A DNA stretch of 64,000 nucleotides from Exiguobacterium alkaliphilum 12/1 (GCF_000714435.1 NZ_JJMW01000022.1:43836-107835), one strand, 5' to 3'. Counted from the first letter of the stretch, positions 7,785 through 17,631 are shown. Made by a program: numbers and translations. Notes: a model not told the origin generated them from the letters alone.

Positions 7785-9430
7785 ACGACACGTTAACGGG
7801 ATGGGTCGCCCATATGGTGAACCGGCTCGTCGAACAAGGCGTCACGGACGTCGTCATCAGTCCCGGCTCTCGTTCGACGCCGCTCGCCATGGCCGCCTAT
7901 CTCCATCCAGAAATCCGGCATCACATCGTCGTGGACGAACGTTCGGCCGCCTACTTCGCGCTCGGTTTGACCCGCTCGGGTGAAACGATTCGACCGGTCG
8001 CACTCGTCTGCACGAGCGGAACGGCCGCGACGAACTATTTCTCCGCCGTCGCCGAGGCGATGATTGCGCAATTGCCGCTCGTCGTGTTGACGACCGATCG
8101 ACCGCACGAGTTGCGAAACGTCGGTGCACCGCAAGCCATCGATCAAGTTCGTCTCTACGGGGAACACGTCAAAGCGAGTGTCGACTTGCCGGTACCAGAC
8201 GATGCCGCGCTTTCCTACATGGGTCAGACGATGAGCCGGCTCGTCCGGCTCGCCACCGCGGCGCCGCTCGGACCGGTTCACGTGAACGTCCCGTTCCGTG
8301 AACCGCTCGTACCGGACATCGACCAGTTGAAGGCGCGCTTTTGTTCGACACGTTCACCGAGCGAGCCGACTTACGTCCGTCCAACACCCCAAGATATATC
8401 ACGGTTCATTGAATACGCCCACGTCGAACGGCTCGCCTTCGTCGTCGGACCTGGTACACCTGACGACTGGTTAGCAGCCATTCACGAGACGGCATCCGTC
8501 CATCGTATTCCGATTTTCGCAGATCCGCTCAGTGGAATGCGACGCTTCGAGAACGTATGTGTCAACTATGATACGTGGCTCGCGAGCGAGCATCGGGATG
8601 AATGGCTTCCCGATACGACCATCCGTTTCGGGGCCGCCCCGGTATCGAAGCGATTGAATCAATGGCTCGGAAGCACGACACAAGTCGTCATCGAACAACT
8701 CGGCTCATTCCGCGACCCTTCTAGCATGGCGACCGTCGTCTACGGGGATGCCCGGGACTATTTGCGGGAAATCGACAGCACGTATGACGAGGTGTACCAT
8801 GCGCGCCTCGAGTCGTTCGAACGGGTGACAGAGGCCGCGAAAGGTGGGCTGACAGGAGAGAGCGCATTGACACGCCACCTGCTCCAAACATCAATCGAGC
8901 GCTTATTCGTCAGCAACAGCATGCCGATTCGTGATGTCGACACGACGCTAAGCGCCGGTCGACGCATCGACGTCCTCGCCAATCGCGGTGCGAATGGGAT
9001 TGACGGGATTTTATCGAGTGCACTCGGCGCTTGCTATGACACGGAACACGCCGCCCTTCTCGTCGGCGACTTGGCGTTTTATCACGACAGTAACGCGTTA
9101 CAGTTGTTGAAGACGCACCCGGGGACGTTCTCGGTCGTCGTTGTCAACAACAATGGCGGCGGCATCTTCTCGTTCTTGCCACAAGCATCCATCGAGCCGC
9201 AACTATTCGAAGACTTGTTCGGCACCCCGCTCGAGTTGAATATCCATGGATTCGCCGACACGTACGGACTGAGCTATCGTCTCGTCGAAGAGCCAGAAGC
9301 CGTGCAAGAAGCCATCGAAGCGGGGGTCCAATTGATCGAGTTCCCGTCTGACCGGGCCGCGAACGTCACCGCCCATCGCGAATGGACAGCTTTACTCTGC
9401 GACCGGTTGACGTTGGAGAATGGGACGTGA
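7781..9430 (+). CDS. menD: SEPHCHC synthase (thiamine diphosphate enzyme)
   Basis: MenD condenses isochorismate with the succinic semialdehyde unit from 2-oxoglutarate. The 549 residues show three ThDP-enzyme domains: the N-terminal Pyr domain with SPGSRSTPLA and the activating Glu in VVDERSA, a central domain, and the C-terminal PP domain with GDLAFYHDSNAL leading to NNNGGGIFSFLP, the diphosphate/Mg2+ motif. GGAGG is nine bases before ATG 7781. The stop codon overlaps the GTG start of menH. Confidence 0.95.
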   Translation: MNDTLTGWVAHMVNRLVEQGVTDVVISPGSRSTPLAMAAYLHPEIRHHIVVDERSAAYFALGLTRSGETIRPVALVCTSGTAATNYFSAVAEAMIAQLPLVVLTTDRPHELRNVGAPQAIDQVRLYGEHVKASVDLPVPDDAALSYMGQTMSRLVRLATAAPLGPVHVNVPFREPLVPDIDQLKARFCSTRSPSEPTYVRPTPQDISRFIEYAHVERLAFVVGPGTPDDWLAAIHETASVHRIPIFADPLSGMRRFENVCVNYDTWLASEHRDEWLPDTTIRFGAAPVSKRLNQWLGSTTQVVIEQLGSFRDPSSMATVVYGDARDYLREIDSTYDEVYHARLESFERVTEAAKGGLTGESALTRHLLQTSIERLFVSNSMPIRDVDTTLSAGRRIDVLANRGANGIDGILSSALGACYDTEHAALLVGDLAFYHDSNALQLLKTHPGTFSVVVVNNNGGGIFSFLPQASIEPQLFEDLFGTPLELNIHGFADTYGLSYRLVEEPEAVQEAIEAGVQLIEFPSDRAANVTAHREWTALLCDRLTLENGT

Positions 9431-10248
9431 TTCGTCGAATCCGAGATGTCGATTATGAACTGTTCGACCACGGGAGCGGACGGCCAGTGCTCCTCTTGCA
9501 TGGGTTTACCGGGCGAGGGGATTGGTTCGACCGCTTCCCCGACCTGTCTGTACGCCTCGTCTCCCCGTCGCTCCTCGGACACGGCGGGACGAGCCATCGC
9601 GATGTCAATCGGATGCGGATGAGTCAGCAAGTCAGGGACTTGTCTAACCTGCTCGACCTCGACGATCGACCGTGGACGGTCATCGGCTACTCACTCGGTG
9701 GGCGAATCGGTATGACGTTAGCCGCATGTGACGACCGGGTCGAGCATTTCATCGGGATTAGCACGACCCCGGGACTCGAATCCGCAATCGAACGGCGTGA
9801 GCGTAGAGCACAAGACGCAGAGCTCGCCGCTTTCCTCGAGCAACGTGGCATCGAGGCGTTCGTCGACCGGTGGGAACGGCTCCCGCTTTGGCATCAGACC
9901 GACGAGATGCGCGCGACGCTTCGTCTGGAGCGGCTCGCCCAACGTCCCGAGGCGCTAGCGGATAGCCTCCGTGCCATCGGGAGCGGCAGCATGCCATCTA
10001 TCTGGCCGATGCTCGACCGTTTGCCGCGTACCGATTTGATTGTCGGAGGACGCGACGTCAAATTCAAAGACATCGCGAGACGGATGCAAGCACGACAACC
10101 ACATATTCAACTATACGAAATTCCTGACGCCGGCCATGCTCCACATATCGAGAATGCCCAACAATTTGGTACAATGATAGAGAAATTGATTTTAGGGGGA
10201 AATGAGAATGGAATCAGTAGCAAACTGGACATCGGTCCGAACGTATGA
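9427..10248 (+). CDS. menH: SHCHC synthase, alpha/beta hydrolase fold
   Basis: MenH eliminates pyruvate from the MenD product. The sequence of 273 residues has an oxyanion HGFTG at 25-29, nucleophile Ser89 in GYSLGG, an Asp in VGGRD, and the catalytic His in AGHAPH near the C-terminus. I start at GTG 9427, which overlaps the menD stop and has TGGAGAA six bases upstream; the open frame extends back to an ATG at 9382 inside menD, but that start has no ribosome binding site. The last 41 bases overlap menB. Confidence 0.9.
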   Translation: MIRRIRDVDYELFDHGSGRPVLLLHGFTGRGDWFDRFPDLSVRLVSPSLLGHGGTSHRDVNRMRMSQQVRDLSNLLDLDDRPWTVIGYSLGGRIGMTLAACDDRVEHFIGISTTPGLESAIERRERRAQDAELAAFLEQRGIEAFVDRWERLPLWHQTDEMRATLRLERLAQRPEALADSLRAIGSGSMPSIWPMLDRLPRTDLIVGGRDVKFKDIARRMQARQPHIQLYEIPDAGHAPHIENAQQFGTMIEKLILGGNENGISSKLDIGPNV

Positions 10249-11032
10249 AGATATTAAATACGAGAAATGGAACGGGATCGCCAAAATCACGATCAACCGC
10301 CCGGAAGTGCGGAATGCTTTCCGTCCACTAACGGTAAACGAATTGATTGACGCGTTCGCCCGCGCCCGTGACGACAAGGAAGTCGGCGTCATCATCTTGA
10401 CAGGCGAAGGTGAAAAAGCATTCTGTTCAGGCGGCGACCAAAAGGTTCGTGGCCACGGTGGATACGTCGGTGACGATGAAATCCCACGTTTGAACGTCCT
10501 CGACCTTCAACGCTTGATTCGCGTCATCCCGAAACCGGTCATCGCGATGGTCGCCGGTTTCGCCATCGGCGGCGGACACGTCTTGCACGTCGTCTGTGAC
10601 TTGACGATTGCCGCGGATAACGCACGTTTCGGTCAAACCGGACCAAAAGTCGGTTCGTTCGACGCTGGATACGGCTCAGGCTATTTGGCGCGCATCATCG
10701 GCCATAAGAAAGCCCGTGAGATTTGGTACTTGTGCCGTCAGTACGACGCACAAGAAGCACTCGACATGGGACTCGTCAACACGGTCGTCCCACTCGAGCA
10801 ACTTGAAGCCGAAACGATTCAATGGTGCCAAGAGATTTTGCAACACTCACCGACTGCACTCCGTTTCTTGAAAGCCGCGATGAACGCGGACACGGACGGC
10901 CTCGCAGGTCTTCAACAGCTCGCAGGGGATGCGACGCTCCTTTATTACACGACAGACGAAGCAAAAGAAGGACGCGACGCGTTCAAAGAAAAACGCGACC
11001 CGGACTTCGGTCAGTTCCCGCGTTTCCCTTAA
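10208..11032 (+). CDS. menB: 1,4-dihydroxy-2-naphthoyl-CoA synthase
   Basis: MenB closes the second ring of o-succinylbenzoyl-CoA. It is a crotonase-fold protein of 274 residues, very well conserved: [33 protein letters not shown] and [13 protein letters not shown] prefer ATG 10208, seven bases after AGGGGGA (10194-10200), to ATG 10202, which is only one base from it. It starts inside menH. A terminator-like hairpin follows before menE. Confidence 0.95.
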   Translation: MESVANWTSVRTYEDIKYEKWNGIAKITINRPEVRNAFRPLTVNELIDAFARARDDKEVGVIILTGEGEKAFCSGGDQKVRGHGGYVGDDEIPRLNVLDLQRLIRVIPKPVIAMVAGFAIGGGHVLHVVCDLTIAADNARFGQTGPKVGSFDAGYGSGYLARIIGHKKAREIWYLCRQYDAQEALDMGLVNTVVPLEQLEAETIQWCQEILQHSPTALRFLKAAMNADTDGLAGLQQLAGDATLLYYTTDEAKEGRDAFKEKRDPDFGQFPRFP

Positions 11033-11040
11033 TCTGTACG

Positions 11041-11068
11041 AGAGTAGCGACTTCGCTACTCTTTTTTT
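11041..11068 (+). terminator. Intra-operon terminator/attenuator between menB and menE
   Basis: GAGTAGCG (11042-11049), loop ACTT, CGCTACTC (11054-11061), then seven T residues that run directly into the menE ribosome binding site GGAGG. It has every feature of an intrinsic terminator but lies between genes of one pathway, so it probably reduces rather than stops menEC expression. Confidence 0.75.
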
Positions 11069-11081
11069 GGAGGTATGCCTG

Positions 11082-12446
11082 ATGAATGCACTGAACCATC
11101 CGACTGATCACATCGCCCTCGTCACGGCCGGACGCCGTTTGACATGGGGCACGTTGTGGAACGAGAGCGCACGCCTCGCGCACTATGTGAAACGGAACGC
11201 ACCCGATGCCCGTCATATCGGACTGTATGCTGCCAATAGCGCCGAGTACGTCATCGCTGTCCATGCCGTTCTCTTACTCGGGAAAGTGCTCGTCCCACTG
11301 AACACACGGTTGACGAAAAGTGAGATCAAGACGCAACTCGAGACGGCGGATGTCGATCTTTTGCTCGTCGACGAAACGTGCGACGTCCCGGTTCCCCAGC
11401 TGACGCTCACGATGCGCGACGACGAACCAATCTCTGACTTCCACGCGTGGAAACAAGACGAGGTCATGTCGCTCATGTTCACGTCCGGGACGACCGGACG
11501 CGCGAAAGCGGTCAAGCAGACGTACGGCAACCATGTCGCAAGCGCCGTGGCCGCTCGAGAGCACCTCGGCTATGGCACACGCGACCGCATGCTCGTCGTG
11601 ACCCCGCTGTTTCATATGAGCGGGCTCGCCCAAGTGTATCGGGCCGCCTGTTTCGGTTCGACATTATACGTGGAACCGAAGTTCGACGCCGCCCGGACGC
11701 TCGACTTGATTACACGCGAACACATCACCCACGTTTCACTCGTCGCCGTCATGCTCGACCGGTTGCTCGCAATCGGACTACAGCGCCAAGCCCTGCGCGT
11801 CGTACTCGTCGGGGGTGGCCCAGTACCGAAGCCGCTCCTCGAGGAAGCCGAGCGCCGTCACATCCCGGTCGCCCAAACGTACGGCATGACCGAGACGTGC
11901 TCCCAAGTGGCGACGTTACTCCCGTCGGAAGCACTCGACCATCTCGGTTCTAGCGGTCGAGCCATCTTGCCGACACGAGTCCGCATCAATCCAGATGGCG
12001 AGATTGAAGTGAGCGGTCCGACCGTGACACCCGGCTACTATAAGCAACCAGAAGCCGACGCGTGGACGACAGACGGGTTTTGGCGGACCGGAGACTTGGG
12101 TACAATCCAAGACGGCTATTTGTACGTCCACGACCGAAGAAGCGACTTAATCATCTCAGGGGGCGAGAACGTCTACCCGGCCGAGATTGAGAGCGTGCTC
12201 CGGCGTTGCCCTGGCATTGAAGACGCCGGGGTCACCGGACGCCTTGATGCGACATGGGGAACCGTCCCTGTCGCCTATATCGTCGGGTCGTATGACCCGC
12301 TCGAACTGGAACGCTTGCTGACGGAACACTTAGCCAGCTATAAACATCCGAAAGCGTTCTATTCCGTCCGTGAACTCCCACGCAACGCAAACGGGAAATT
12401 GATGCGCCATCGCCTAAAGGAGACCGCTTATGATTCGACACGCTGA
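11082..12446 (+). CDS. menE: o-Succinylbenzoate-CoA ligase
   Basis: MenE activates o-succinylbenzoate with ATP and CoA. The 454 residues belong to the acyl-adenylate family: FTSGTTGRAKAVKQT (P-loop-like), QTYGMTETCSQ, the GDLG aspartate near 350, and the C-terminal catalytic Lys in NANGKLMR. TTGGAGG at 11067-11073 places the start at ATG 11082; the open frame runs 51 codons further upstream through the terminator and menB, and that part is not coding. It overlaps menC by 17 bases. Confidence 0.93.
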   Translation: MNALNHPTDHIALVTAGRRLTWGTLWNESARLAHYVKRNAPDARHIGLYAANSAEYVIAVHAVLLLGKVLVPLNTRLTKSEIKTQLETADVDLLLVDETCDVPVPQLTLTMRDDEPISDFHAWKQDEVMSLMFTSGTTGRAKAVKQTYGNHVASAVAAREHLGYGTRDRMLVVTPLFHMSGLAQVYRAACFGSTLYVEPKFDAARTLDLITREHITHVSLVAVMLDRLLAIGLQRQALRVVLVGGGPVPKPLLEEAERRHIPVAQTYGMTETCSQVATLLPSEALDHLGSSGRAILPTRVRINPDGEIEVSGPTVTPGYYKQPEADAWTTDGFWRTGDLGTIQDGYLYVHDRRSDLIISGGENVYPAEIESVLRRCPGIEDAGVTGRLDATWGTVPVAYIVGSYDPLELERLLTEHLASYKHPKAFYSVRELPRNANGKLMRHRLKETAYDSTR

Positions 12447-13497
12447 ATTATATATCGTCCCATTGACGTTCAAACATCCGATTGTAACCGCCCACTCCGT
12501 CCTCTCGACCCGACGGACGATCATTCTCCGGCTCGAGACGACGGACGGCCTCATCGGATACGGGGAAGGTGTTGCTTTTGAGACGCCCTGGTATACGGCA
12601 GAGACGGTTCGCTCGACAATCGATGTCTCGACGCTCATCACCAACCTGTTAGCGGGGCAGTCCGTGTCACCCCACTCGTTTCCGGCGCTCGTCCGATCCA
12701 TCATTGGCCATCCGATGGCCAAGGCGATGTGGGAGAGTGCCTGTTGGGAGATTGAAGCAGCCCGGCAACAGAAGACACTCAAACAACTGCTCGATGCGGG
12801 TGACACGGTCGACTGCGGACGAACGATTGGGATCGGTCTTCTGGCCCAGACGCTTAAATCGATTGAAGGGGCACTCGAGTCGGGTTTCGACCGCATCAAG
12901 CTGAAGGCAGCACCGGAAGAGTTGTTGTACTCGTTGAACGAGATTCGTGCCGTCTTCCCCGATGCCCCCCTCATGATCGATTTGAACGGGAGCGGGGTCG
13001 AACAGCCGCTCTCGTGGTTCGAACAGTTGGATGCGCATCGCCTCTTGATGATTGAACAGCCGTACCCGAGCACATATTGGGCTGCGTCTACCGATTTACA
13101 AGTCCGGCTCGAGACACCGATTTGTCTCGACGAGTCCATCACATGCCGGCAAGACGTCGAGACGATGACCAGACTCGGTGCCGGCCGCATCGTCAACATT
13201 AAACCGGCCCGCGTCGGCGGCTTGACCGAGGCGCTCGCCATCCGTGAAACGAACGTACCGTATTGGGTCGGCGGCATGTATGAGTCCGCAATCGGTCGTT
13301 ACCATACGCTCTTGTTCGCTTCCTTGAGCGGTGCCGCTTACCCAGCCGACATGGCGGGAACGAGCGCCTATTTCGAGACCGATTTGCTCGACACACCGCT
13401 CGAGGTCAACGGCGGACAGCTCATCATCCCGGACGACCCGCGACCTGATTGGGCAAAGATCCGGCGCTTAGCCGAAGAGACGATTCAGCTGAAATAA
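12430..13497 (+). CDS. menC: o-Succinylbenzoate synthase (enolase superfamily)
   Basis: MenC dehydrates SHCHC to o-succinylbenzoate, one step before MenE. The 355 residues show the enolase-superfamily ligands: KLK as the KxK base near 157, the metal ligands in MIDLNGS, LLMIEQPY and ICLDES, and the second-base Lys in NIKPARVGG. AAAGGAG lies nine bases before ATG 12430, inside menE. It is the last gene of the operon and is followed by a strong terminator. Confidence 0.93.
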   Translation: MIRHAELYIVPLTFKHPIVTAHSVLSTRRTIILRLETTDGLIGYGEGVAFETPWYTAETVRSTIDVSTLITNLLAGQSVSPHSFPALVRSIIGHPMAKAMWESACWEIEAARQQKTLKQLLDAGDTVDCGRTIGIGLLAQTLKSIEGALESGFDRIKLKAAPEELLYSLNEIRAVFPDAPLMIDLNGSGVEQPLSWFEQLDAHRLLMIEQPYPSTYWAASTDLQVRLETPICLDESITCRQDVETMTRLGAGRIVNIKPARVGGLTEALAIRETNVPYWVGGMYESAIGRYHTLLFASLSGAAYPADMAGTSAYFETDLLDTPLEVNGGQLIIPDDPRPDWAKIRRLAEETIQLK

Positions 13498-13507
13498 AAA
13501 GGCAGAT

Positions 13508-13548
13508 GACGAACCCATTCGCAAAAAGCGGCTCGGTTCGTCTTTTTT
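13508..13548 (+). terminator. men operon terminator
   Basis: GACGAACC (13508-13515) pairs with GGTTCGTC (13535-13542), followed by a seven-T tract; the loop is long (19 bases). Confidence 0.8.
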
Positions 13549-13576
13549 GTGTTCAAGAAGATCGAGTCCCCCAGAA

Positions 13577-13612
13577 AACACAAACGGCCACCCGACGGCG
13601 ACCGTTTGTGTT
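13577..13612 (-). terminator. Hairpin, possible map terminator
   Basis: AACACAAACGG (13577-13587) and CCGTTTGTGTT (13602-13612) form an 11-bp perfect stem with a GC-rich loop. Read on the minus strand it is followed by TTTTC, so it could end the leftward map transcript, at a distance of about 120 bases from the stop codon. Confidence 0.5.
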
Positions 13613-13700
13613 GCTCGTCCGACGGAGACCCAGCAGCGAAGCGAGTCGCGATGCGGCTCCGGGATTGCCTGCGGAAAGCGTGGGCGCCGGAAGGACGAGC
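13613..13700. repeat. GC-rich structured intergenic element
   Basis: GCTCGTCC (13613-13620) and GGACGAGC (13693-13700) enclose 72 GC-rich bases with internal short complementarities (for example around AGCAGCGAAGCGAGTCGCGATGC). It directly abuts the hairpin at 13577-13612. No gene fits. From memory, on the minus strand it resembles the long intergenic repeats of Bacillaceae that contain CGCTTTCCGC and GGGTCTC; this resemblance is not verified. It could be a mobile repeat or a structured RNA. Confidence 0.45.
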
Positions 13701-13734
13701 GATTCAATTGATGTTAGTCAACAAGCTGAGGCAG

Positions 13735-14487
13735 TCAACGGAACGAACCCGTCAACACTTCAAAGCCGTCCTCGGTGACGACGACCGTATGTTCAAATTG
13801 CGATACGAGACTATTGTTTGGCGTGAAGAGCGACCAACCGTCCTCTTCCGACTGATAGACAACTTCGTCTTTCGTCGAGATGAACGTCTCGACGGCAATG
13901 ACTTGGCCGACTTTCAAGATGTCGTTCTCTTCCCGGTTGTAGTAGTTCGAAATCGACTCCGGCTCCCCATGGAGTGTACGCCCCAACCCGTGTCCGGCCA
14001 AGTTGCGGATTACCGTGAAGCCGTTCTTTCTTGCATCGGCGTAAATCGCCTTTCCGATTTGGTTCACTTTCGTCCCGGCTTTCACTTTGCTGAGCCCAGC
14101 TTCGAGCGATGTGAGCGACACTTCGACGAGCCGTTCGTGCTGTGATGATTTTGGCGTACCGGCGATGACCGTCCGCCCGGTGTCCGCGTAATAACCGTCC
14201 TTCACAGCCGAAACATCGATGTTGACGAGGTCCCCGTCTTGAATGACAAGTTCGCCCGGGATGCCATGTGCGGCAATCTCGTTGACCGAGATGCACGTAT
14301 AGCCCGGAAACTCGTACATCGTGATCGGCGCCGATGCCGCTCCTTCTGCTTCGAGAATTCGTTGTCCGATCTCATCCAGCTGTTTCGTCGTCATTCCCGG
14401 TGTGACGGCTTTCGCCATCTCATCCCGGGCCAAGGCGACGATGCGTCCAATTTCACGTAATGCGTCGTAATCATAATCAAGCATCAT
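13735..14487 (-). CDS. map: Methionine aminopeptidase, type I
   Basis: It removes the N-terminal Met from new proteins. The 250-residue enzyme has the pita-bread metal ligands: substrate His in AAHGIPG near 79, two Asp in NIDVSAVKDGYYADTGRT, His in GHGLGRTLHGEP, and Glu in AVETFIS. There is no N-terminal extension, as in other short bacterial forms. AAGAGGG precedes ATGATG at 14487. Genomes of this group often carry a second map in the ribosomal-protein region, so this may be the additional (YflG-like) copy. Confidence 0.92.
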   Translation of the reverse strand: MMLDYDYDALREIGRIVALARDEMAKAVTPGMTTKQLDEIGQRILEAEGAASAPITMYEFPGYTCISVNEIAAHGIPGELVIQDGDLVNIDVSAVKDGYYADTGRTVIAGTPKSSQHERLVEVSLTSLEAGLSKVKAGTKVNQIGKAIYADARKNGFTVIRNLAGHGLGRTLHGEPESISNYYNREENDILKVGQVIAVETFISTKDEVVYQSEEDGWSLFTPNNSLVSQFEHTVVVTEDGFEVLTGSFR

Positions 14488-14498
14488 ATATCCCTCTT

Positions 14499-15680
14499 TC
14501 AGTCTAATAATCGATTTTGGTATAAGTATTCCTCCGACAAGTCGGCGAATAAGAACATGCCATCTGGCAACGGATAGCTAAACGTCCGCGTCACTTCATT
14601 CGAGCTGAAGTCTCGATAGTCATCGGATAAATAACCGCGCCCGCGAACACGCATCGCCGCCATAGTCTGAATGAAATACGGACGAAAGCTCCAGTTGTAA
14701 CCCCGATACGTATTGTCGACTCTCCATTCGGCATCCGCCTGATAAACGTTCGCACTCGTCTGGAAACCGGTACGGTCGGTCAAATAATACCGCACGAACT
14801 TCCCTTCGAGCTTCGTCGCGATATGAAGTAGCCACTCATCCTTCTTGTCACGGGACCACTTTCCGGCCGCGAGCTCTTGGATTTGACGGTGTAACTCAAA
14901 TTCGAGTTCATAAAGGCGCTGCAACCGTTCTTGGTCGTGAAGAAAGAATGACGGTACTTCTTGCGCGAGGACGTTCATCCCTTTCGTCTCCAGAACAGGC
15001 GACGTCGCTCGCTGGCCAAGCAGTCCGCCCATGTAAAAACGCCCACCGTGTTGCCACGCGTAACGCAACTGCCCGACGTGATCGATTGATTTATAGAGGA
15101 GCGGAGCCCCGAGCTTTGAAGCGATATACTCCATCGTTTGCAACATGTGCGGATACGTCACCGGCAACGTCTTCTTCTCGACCATCGTCGCTAAGTCCAC
15201 GAGTAATAGCTCCGGCGCGATGGCCATGATGTCCTCGATGCTCGTCGACTCAGCGAAATCGAGCGCGATTTTCACCCCGTATGAACGATAATACTGGACG
15301 ACGCGCGACAGTCTCGATACGTCGACGAGATCGGTCCCTTGAATCGTCACGTAAATGCGATGGAGCGGGAAGTTCAGTTCGTGAAGCGGCGCAAGGAACG
15401 CTTCGCCCCCTGCTTCAAGAATCCATTCGGCCCGGCATCGAAACGTGACGAACTGTTTCGCATCTCGCAGCGACTCCGCAGCCAAACGTTCCATCCGTTT
15501 TGCGATGTCGAGCTGATACTCGACCGGCACGTCGTCATCATAAAAGAACGATGTGAGCGAGTCACCCCTGAACTGGCCATGCACCATATAGCCTTCGACT
15601 TGAAACGTAGCCGCCCCAAGAATCGGCTCATACGTCACCTCGACTTCGTCTGGATTCATCATCACATCCACTGCATCCAC
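14499..15680 (-). CDS. Degenerate EAL-domain protein (YkuI-like)
   Basis: The N-terminal 240 residues align by eye with an EAL domain: a YEPILGA start, a TIQGTD segment, VKIALDFAES, and a later IDHVGQLRYAWQHGGRFYMGGLLG. The catalytic EAL motif itself is replaced by VEGYMVHG, and the DDFGTG loop by LDFAESTS, so c-di-GMP hydrolysis is unlikely. The C-terminal part (residues about 250-393) resembles the PAS-like domain of Bacillus YkuI. A role as a c-di-GMP- or ligand-binding receptor is an inference. GAGGTGA lies six bases before the GTG start at 15680. It lies 11 bases upstream of map and may share a transcript. Confidence 0.75.
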   Translation of the reverse strand: MDAVDVMMNPDEVEVTYEPILGAATFQVEGYMVHGQFRGDSLTSFFYDDDVPVEYQLDIAKRMERLAAESLRDAKQFVTFRCRAEWILEAGGEAFLAPLHELNFPLHRIYVTIQGTDLVDVSRLSRVVQYYRSYGVKIALDFAESTSIEDIMAIAPELLLVDLATMVEKKTLPVTYPHMLQTMEYIASKLGAPLLYKSIDHVGQLRYAWQHGGRFYMGGLLGQRATSPVLETKGMNVLAQEVPSFFLHDQERLQRLYELEFELHRQIQELAAGKWSRDKKDEWLLHIATKLEGKFVRYYLTDRTGFQTSANVYQADAEWRVDNTYRGYNWSFRPYFIQTMAAMRVRGRGYLSDDYRDFSSNEVTRTFSYPLPDGMFLFADLSEEYLYQNRLLD

Positions 15681-15728
15681 TCGTCATCACCTCATTCATT
15701 TAATCAAAAATAAGAAAGCGAGCCGGTT

Positions 15729-15980
15729 TCAGCTCGCTCGTGTATGCACATACATATAGGCACCGAAACAAGCAATGAAATACACGATACTCATTACCCC
15801 ATAGCCGATTCCCATTTTCCCACCGACACCGATGGCCATGACGAGCCAAATCATCGCGCCAAATAGTAACGTCGCTACGGGGATATAGCGAAAATTCGGC
15901 CGGTCCGTCTTTGATACGATTGGCTTTAACGCCAATACACATACCAACAGTATGACGAAACCGAAACTAAGTTCTACCAT
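15729..15980 (-). CDS. Small membrane protein, unknown function
   Basis: The predicted 83 residues form about three hydrophobic helices with a short charged loop (SKTDRPNFR) after the first. I start at ATG 15980, about nine bases after GAGGTG; another in-frame ATG five codons upstream overlaps the ribosome binding site. I recognise no family. It stands between the cshA terminator and the EAL gene on the same strand. Confidence 0.6.
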   Translation of the reverse strand: MVELSFGFVILLVCVLALKPIVSKTDRPNFRYIPVATLLFGAMIWLVMAIGVGGKMGIGYGVMSIVYFIACFGAYMYVHTRAS

Positions 15981-16032
15981 CCATTGACACCTCATCCTTC
16001 CATCTCTACTCGTTTAGTGTAGCATGACCGCA

Positions 16033-16068
16033 ATAAAAAAACCGCAAATCCACTTAAGGAAATGCGGT
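16033..16068 (-). terminator. cshA terminator
   Basis: CCGCA-ATCC and GGA-TGCGG form the stem at 16042-16068; an eight-A run at 16033-16040 gives the U-tract on the minus strand. Confidence 0.8.
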
Positions 16069-16081
16069 TTTGATTTATCGA

Positions 16082-17608
16082 TTAGTCACGTGGACGGCGT
16101 GGGCCACGGTCGTCTGAACGACGGCGATCGTCCGAACGACGACGGTCGTCTCCACCGCTACGTTTGCCACGGTATCCACCGCCGCCACCGCTACGGCCGC
16201 CACGGTCTCCGCCGCCACGACGTTCGCCGCCGCCACTACGGTTTCCACGGTATCCACCGCGGTCGTTGCGTCCGCCTTGACGCTTCACGCGAATTGGGTC
16301 TGCGTATGAGATTTCAACTGGTGTTGAATCCGGCTCTTTCGTCAATCCACGAAGGGCTGCCGCAAGAATTTCAACTGCTTCATACTCTTCAAGAAGCTCT
16401 GTCGCAAGTTGCGTGTAAGCTTTGAAATCGCCCGCTTGAACGCGTTCGATCAACTCTTCAGCTGCTTGCTTTTGGTTGCCTTCGAGTACTTCCGCGATCG
16501 TCGGTACGTGACGACGGTTCATCTTCTTGTTCGTCACGCGCTCGATTGCTTTCACTTGGCCGAACTCACGTGGTGTGATGAACGTAAGGGCAGTACCTGT
16601 TTTACCAGCACGGCCTGTACGTCCGATCCGGTGCACGTAGCTTTCCGGGTCTTGTGGCACATCGAAGTTGTAAACGTGTGTCACACCTGAGATGTCAAGA
16701 CCACGTGCCGCTACGTCTGTTGCGACTAAGATGTCAATCGTGCCGTTTTTGAAACGACGGATGACTTGGTCACGTTTCGACTGCGTCAAGTCACCGTGAA
16801 GACCATCAGCCGTGTAACCACGCTTGATGAGGGCTTCTGTCACTTCGTCAACGCGTTTCTTCGTACGAGCGAAGATGATGCTGAGTTCTGGTGAGTCGAT
16901 GTCAATCAAACGGCAAAGCGTATCGAATTTCTGGCCTTCGCGCAATTCGAGGAACTGTTGGTTGATGTTCTCAACTGTCATTTCCTTCGCTTTTACTTTG
17001 ATGATTGTCGGCGACTTCATGAAGCGTTCAGCAATCTTCTTGATCTGTGGTGGCATCGTCGCTGAGAAGAGAAGCGTCTGACGCTCAGCTGGAAGACCAG
17101 CCAAAATCGTCTCGATATCTTCTACGAAGCCCATGTTGAGCATTTCATCCGCCTCGTCCAAGATGACCGTTTGGATCTCGTCGAGTTTGATCGTCTTGCG
17201 TTTCATGTGGTCCATGAGACGTCCTGGTGTCGCAACGACGATTTGTGGGTTCTTTTTCAAGCCGCGGATTTGACGGTCGATTTGTTGACCACCGTAAACA
17301 GGGAGTGCGTATACACGTTTTGATTCCCCAATTTTGTTTAATTCTTCTGCAACTTGAATCGCAAGTTCACGTGTCGGTGCAAGAACGAGTGCTTGGACTT
17401 GACGCGCCTTTGAATCGATTCGCTCAATTGTCGGAATACCGAAAGCTGCTGTTTTCCCTGTACCTGTTTGTGCTTGTCCTAATACGTCCACTCCAGTGAG
17501 TGCGACAGGAATTGTTTCAGCTTGGATCGGTGTCGCTTCTTCGAAGCCCATCTTGAGTACACCTTTTACTAATGCTTCACTTAACTGTAAATCTTGGAAT
17601 TTTGTCAA
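16082..17608 (-). CDS. cshA: DEAD-box RNA helicase with RGG-rich tail
   Basis: An ATP-dependent RNA helicase of 508 residues. Motifs in order: Q motif ([26 protein letters not shown]), Walker A AQTGTGKT near 46-53, [28 protein letters not shown] and [10 protein letters not shown]. The last 60 or so residues are Gly/Arg/Asp-rich repeats for RNA binding. In relatives CshA joins the RNA degradosome and helps ribosome assembly in the cold. The best start is TTG 17608, nine bases after AAAGGAG; the in-frame ATG seven codons upstream has no ribosome binding site. A long leader with a terminator-like hairpin precedes it. Confidence 0.93.
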   Translation of the reverse strand: MTKFQDLQLSEALVKGVLKMGFEEATPIQAETIPVALTGVDVLGQAQTGTGKTAAFGIPTIERIDSKARQVQALVLAPTRELAIQVAEELNKIGESKRVYALPVYGGQQIDRQIRGLKKNPQIVVATPGRLMDHMKRKTIKLDEIQTVILDEADEMLNMGFVEDIETILAGLPAERQTLLFSATMPPQIKKIAERFMKSPTIIKVKAKEMTVENINQQFLELREGQKFDTLCRLIDIDSPELSIIFARTKKRVDEVTEALIKRGYTADGLHGDLTQSKRDQVIRRFKNGTIDILVATDVAARGLDISGVTHVYNFDVPQDPESYVHRIGRTGRAGKTGTALTFITPREFGQVKAIERVTNKKMNRRHVPTIAEVLEGNQKQAAEELIERVQAGDFKAYTQLATELLEEYEAVEILAAALRGLTKEPDSTPVEISYADPIRVKRQGGRNDRGGYRGNRSGGGERRGGGDRGGRSGGGGGYRGKRSGGDDRRRSDDRRRSDDRGPRRPRD

Positions 17609-17631
17609 ATTATATTCTCCTTTGTTCATAC

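Noticed and set aside
13549..14145. A 198-codon plus-strand frame over the structured element and map
   Set aside because: It is antisense to the well conserved map gene, rich in Arg, with no ribosome binding site or family match.
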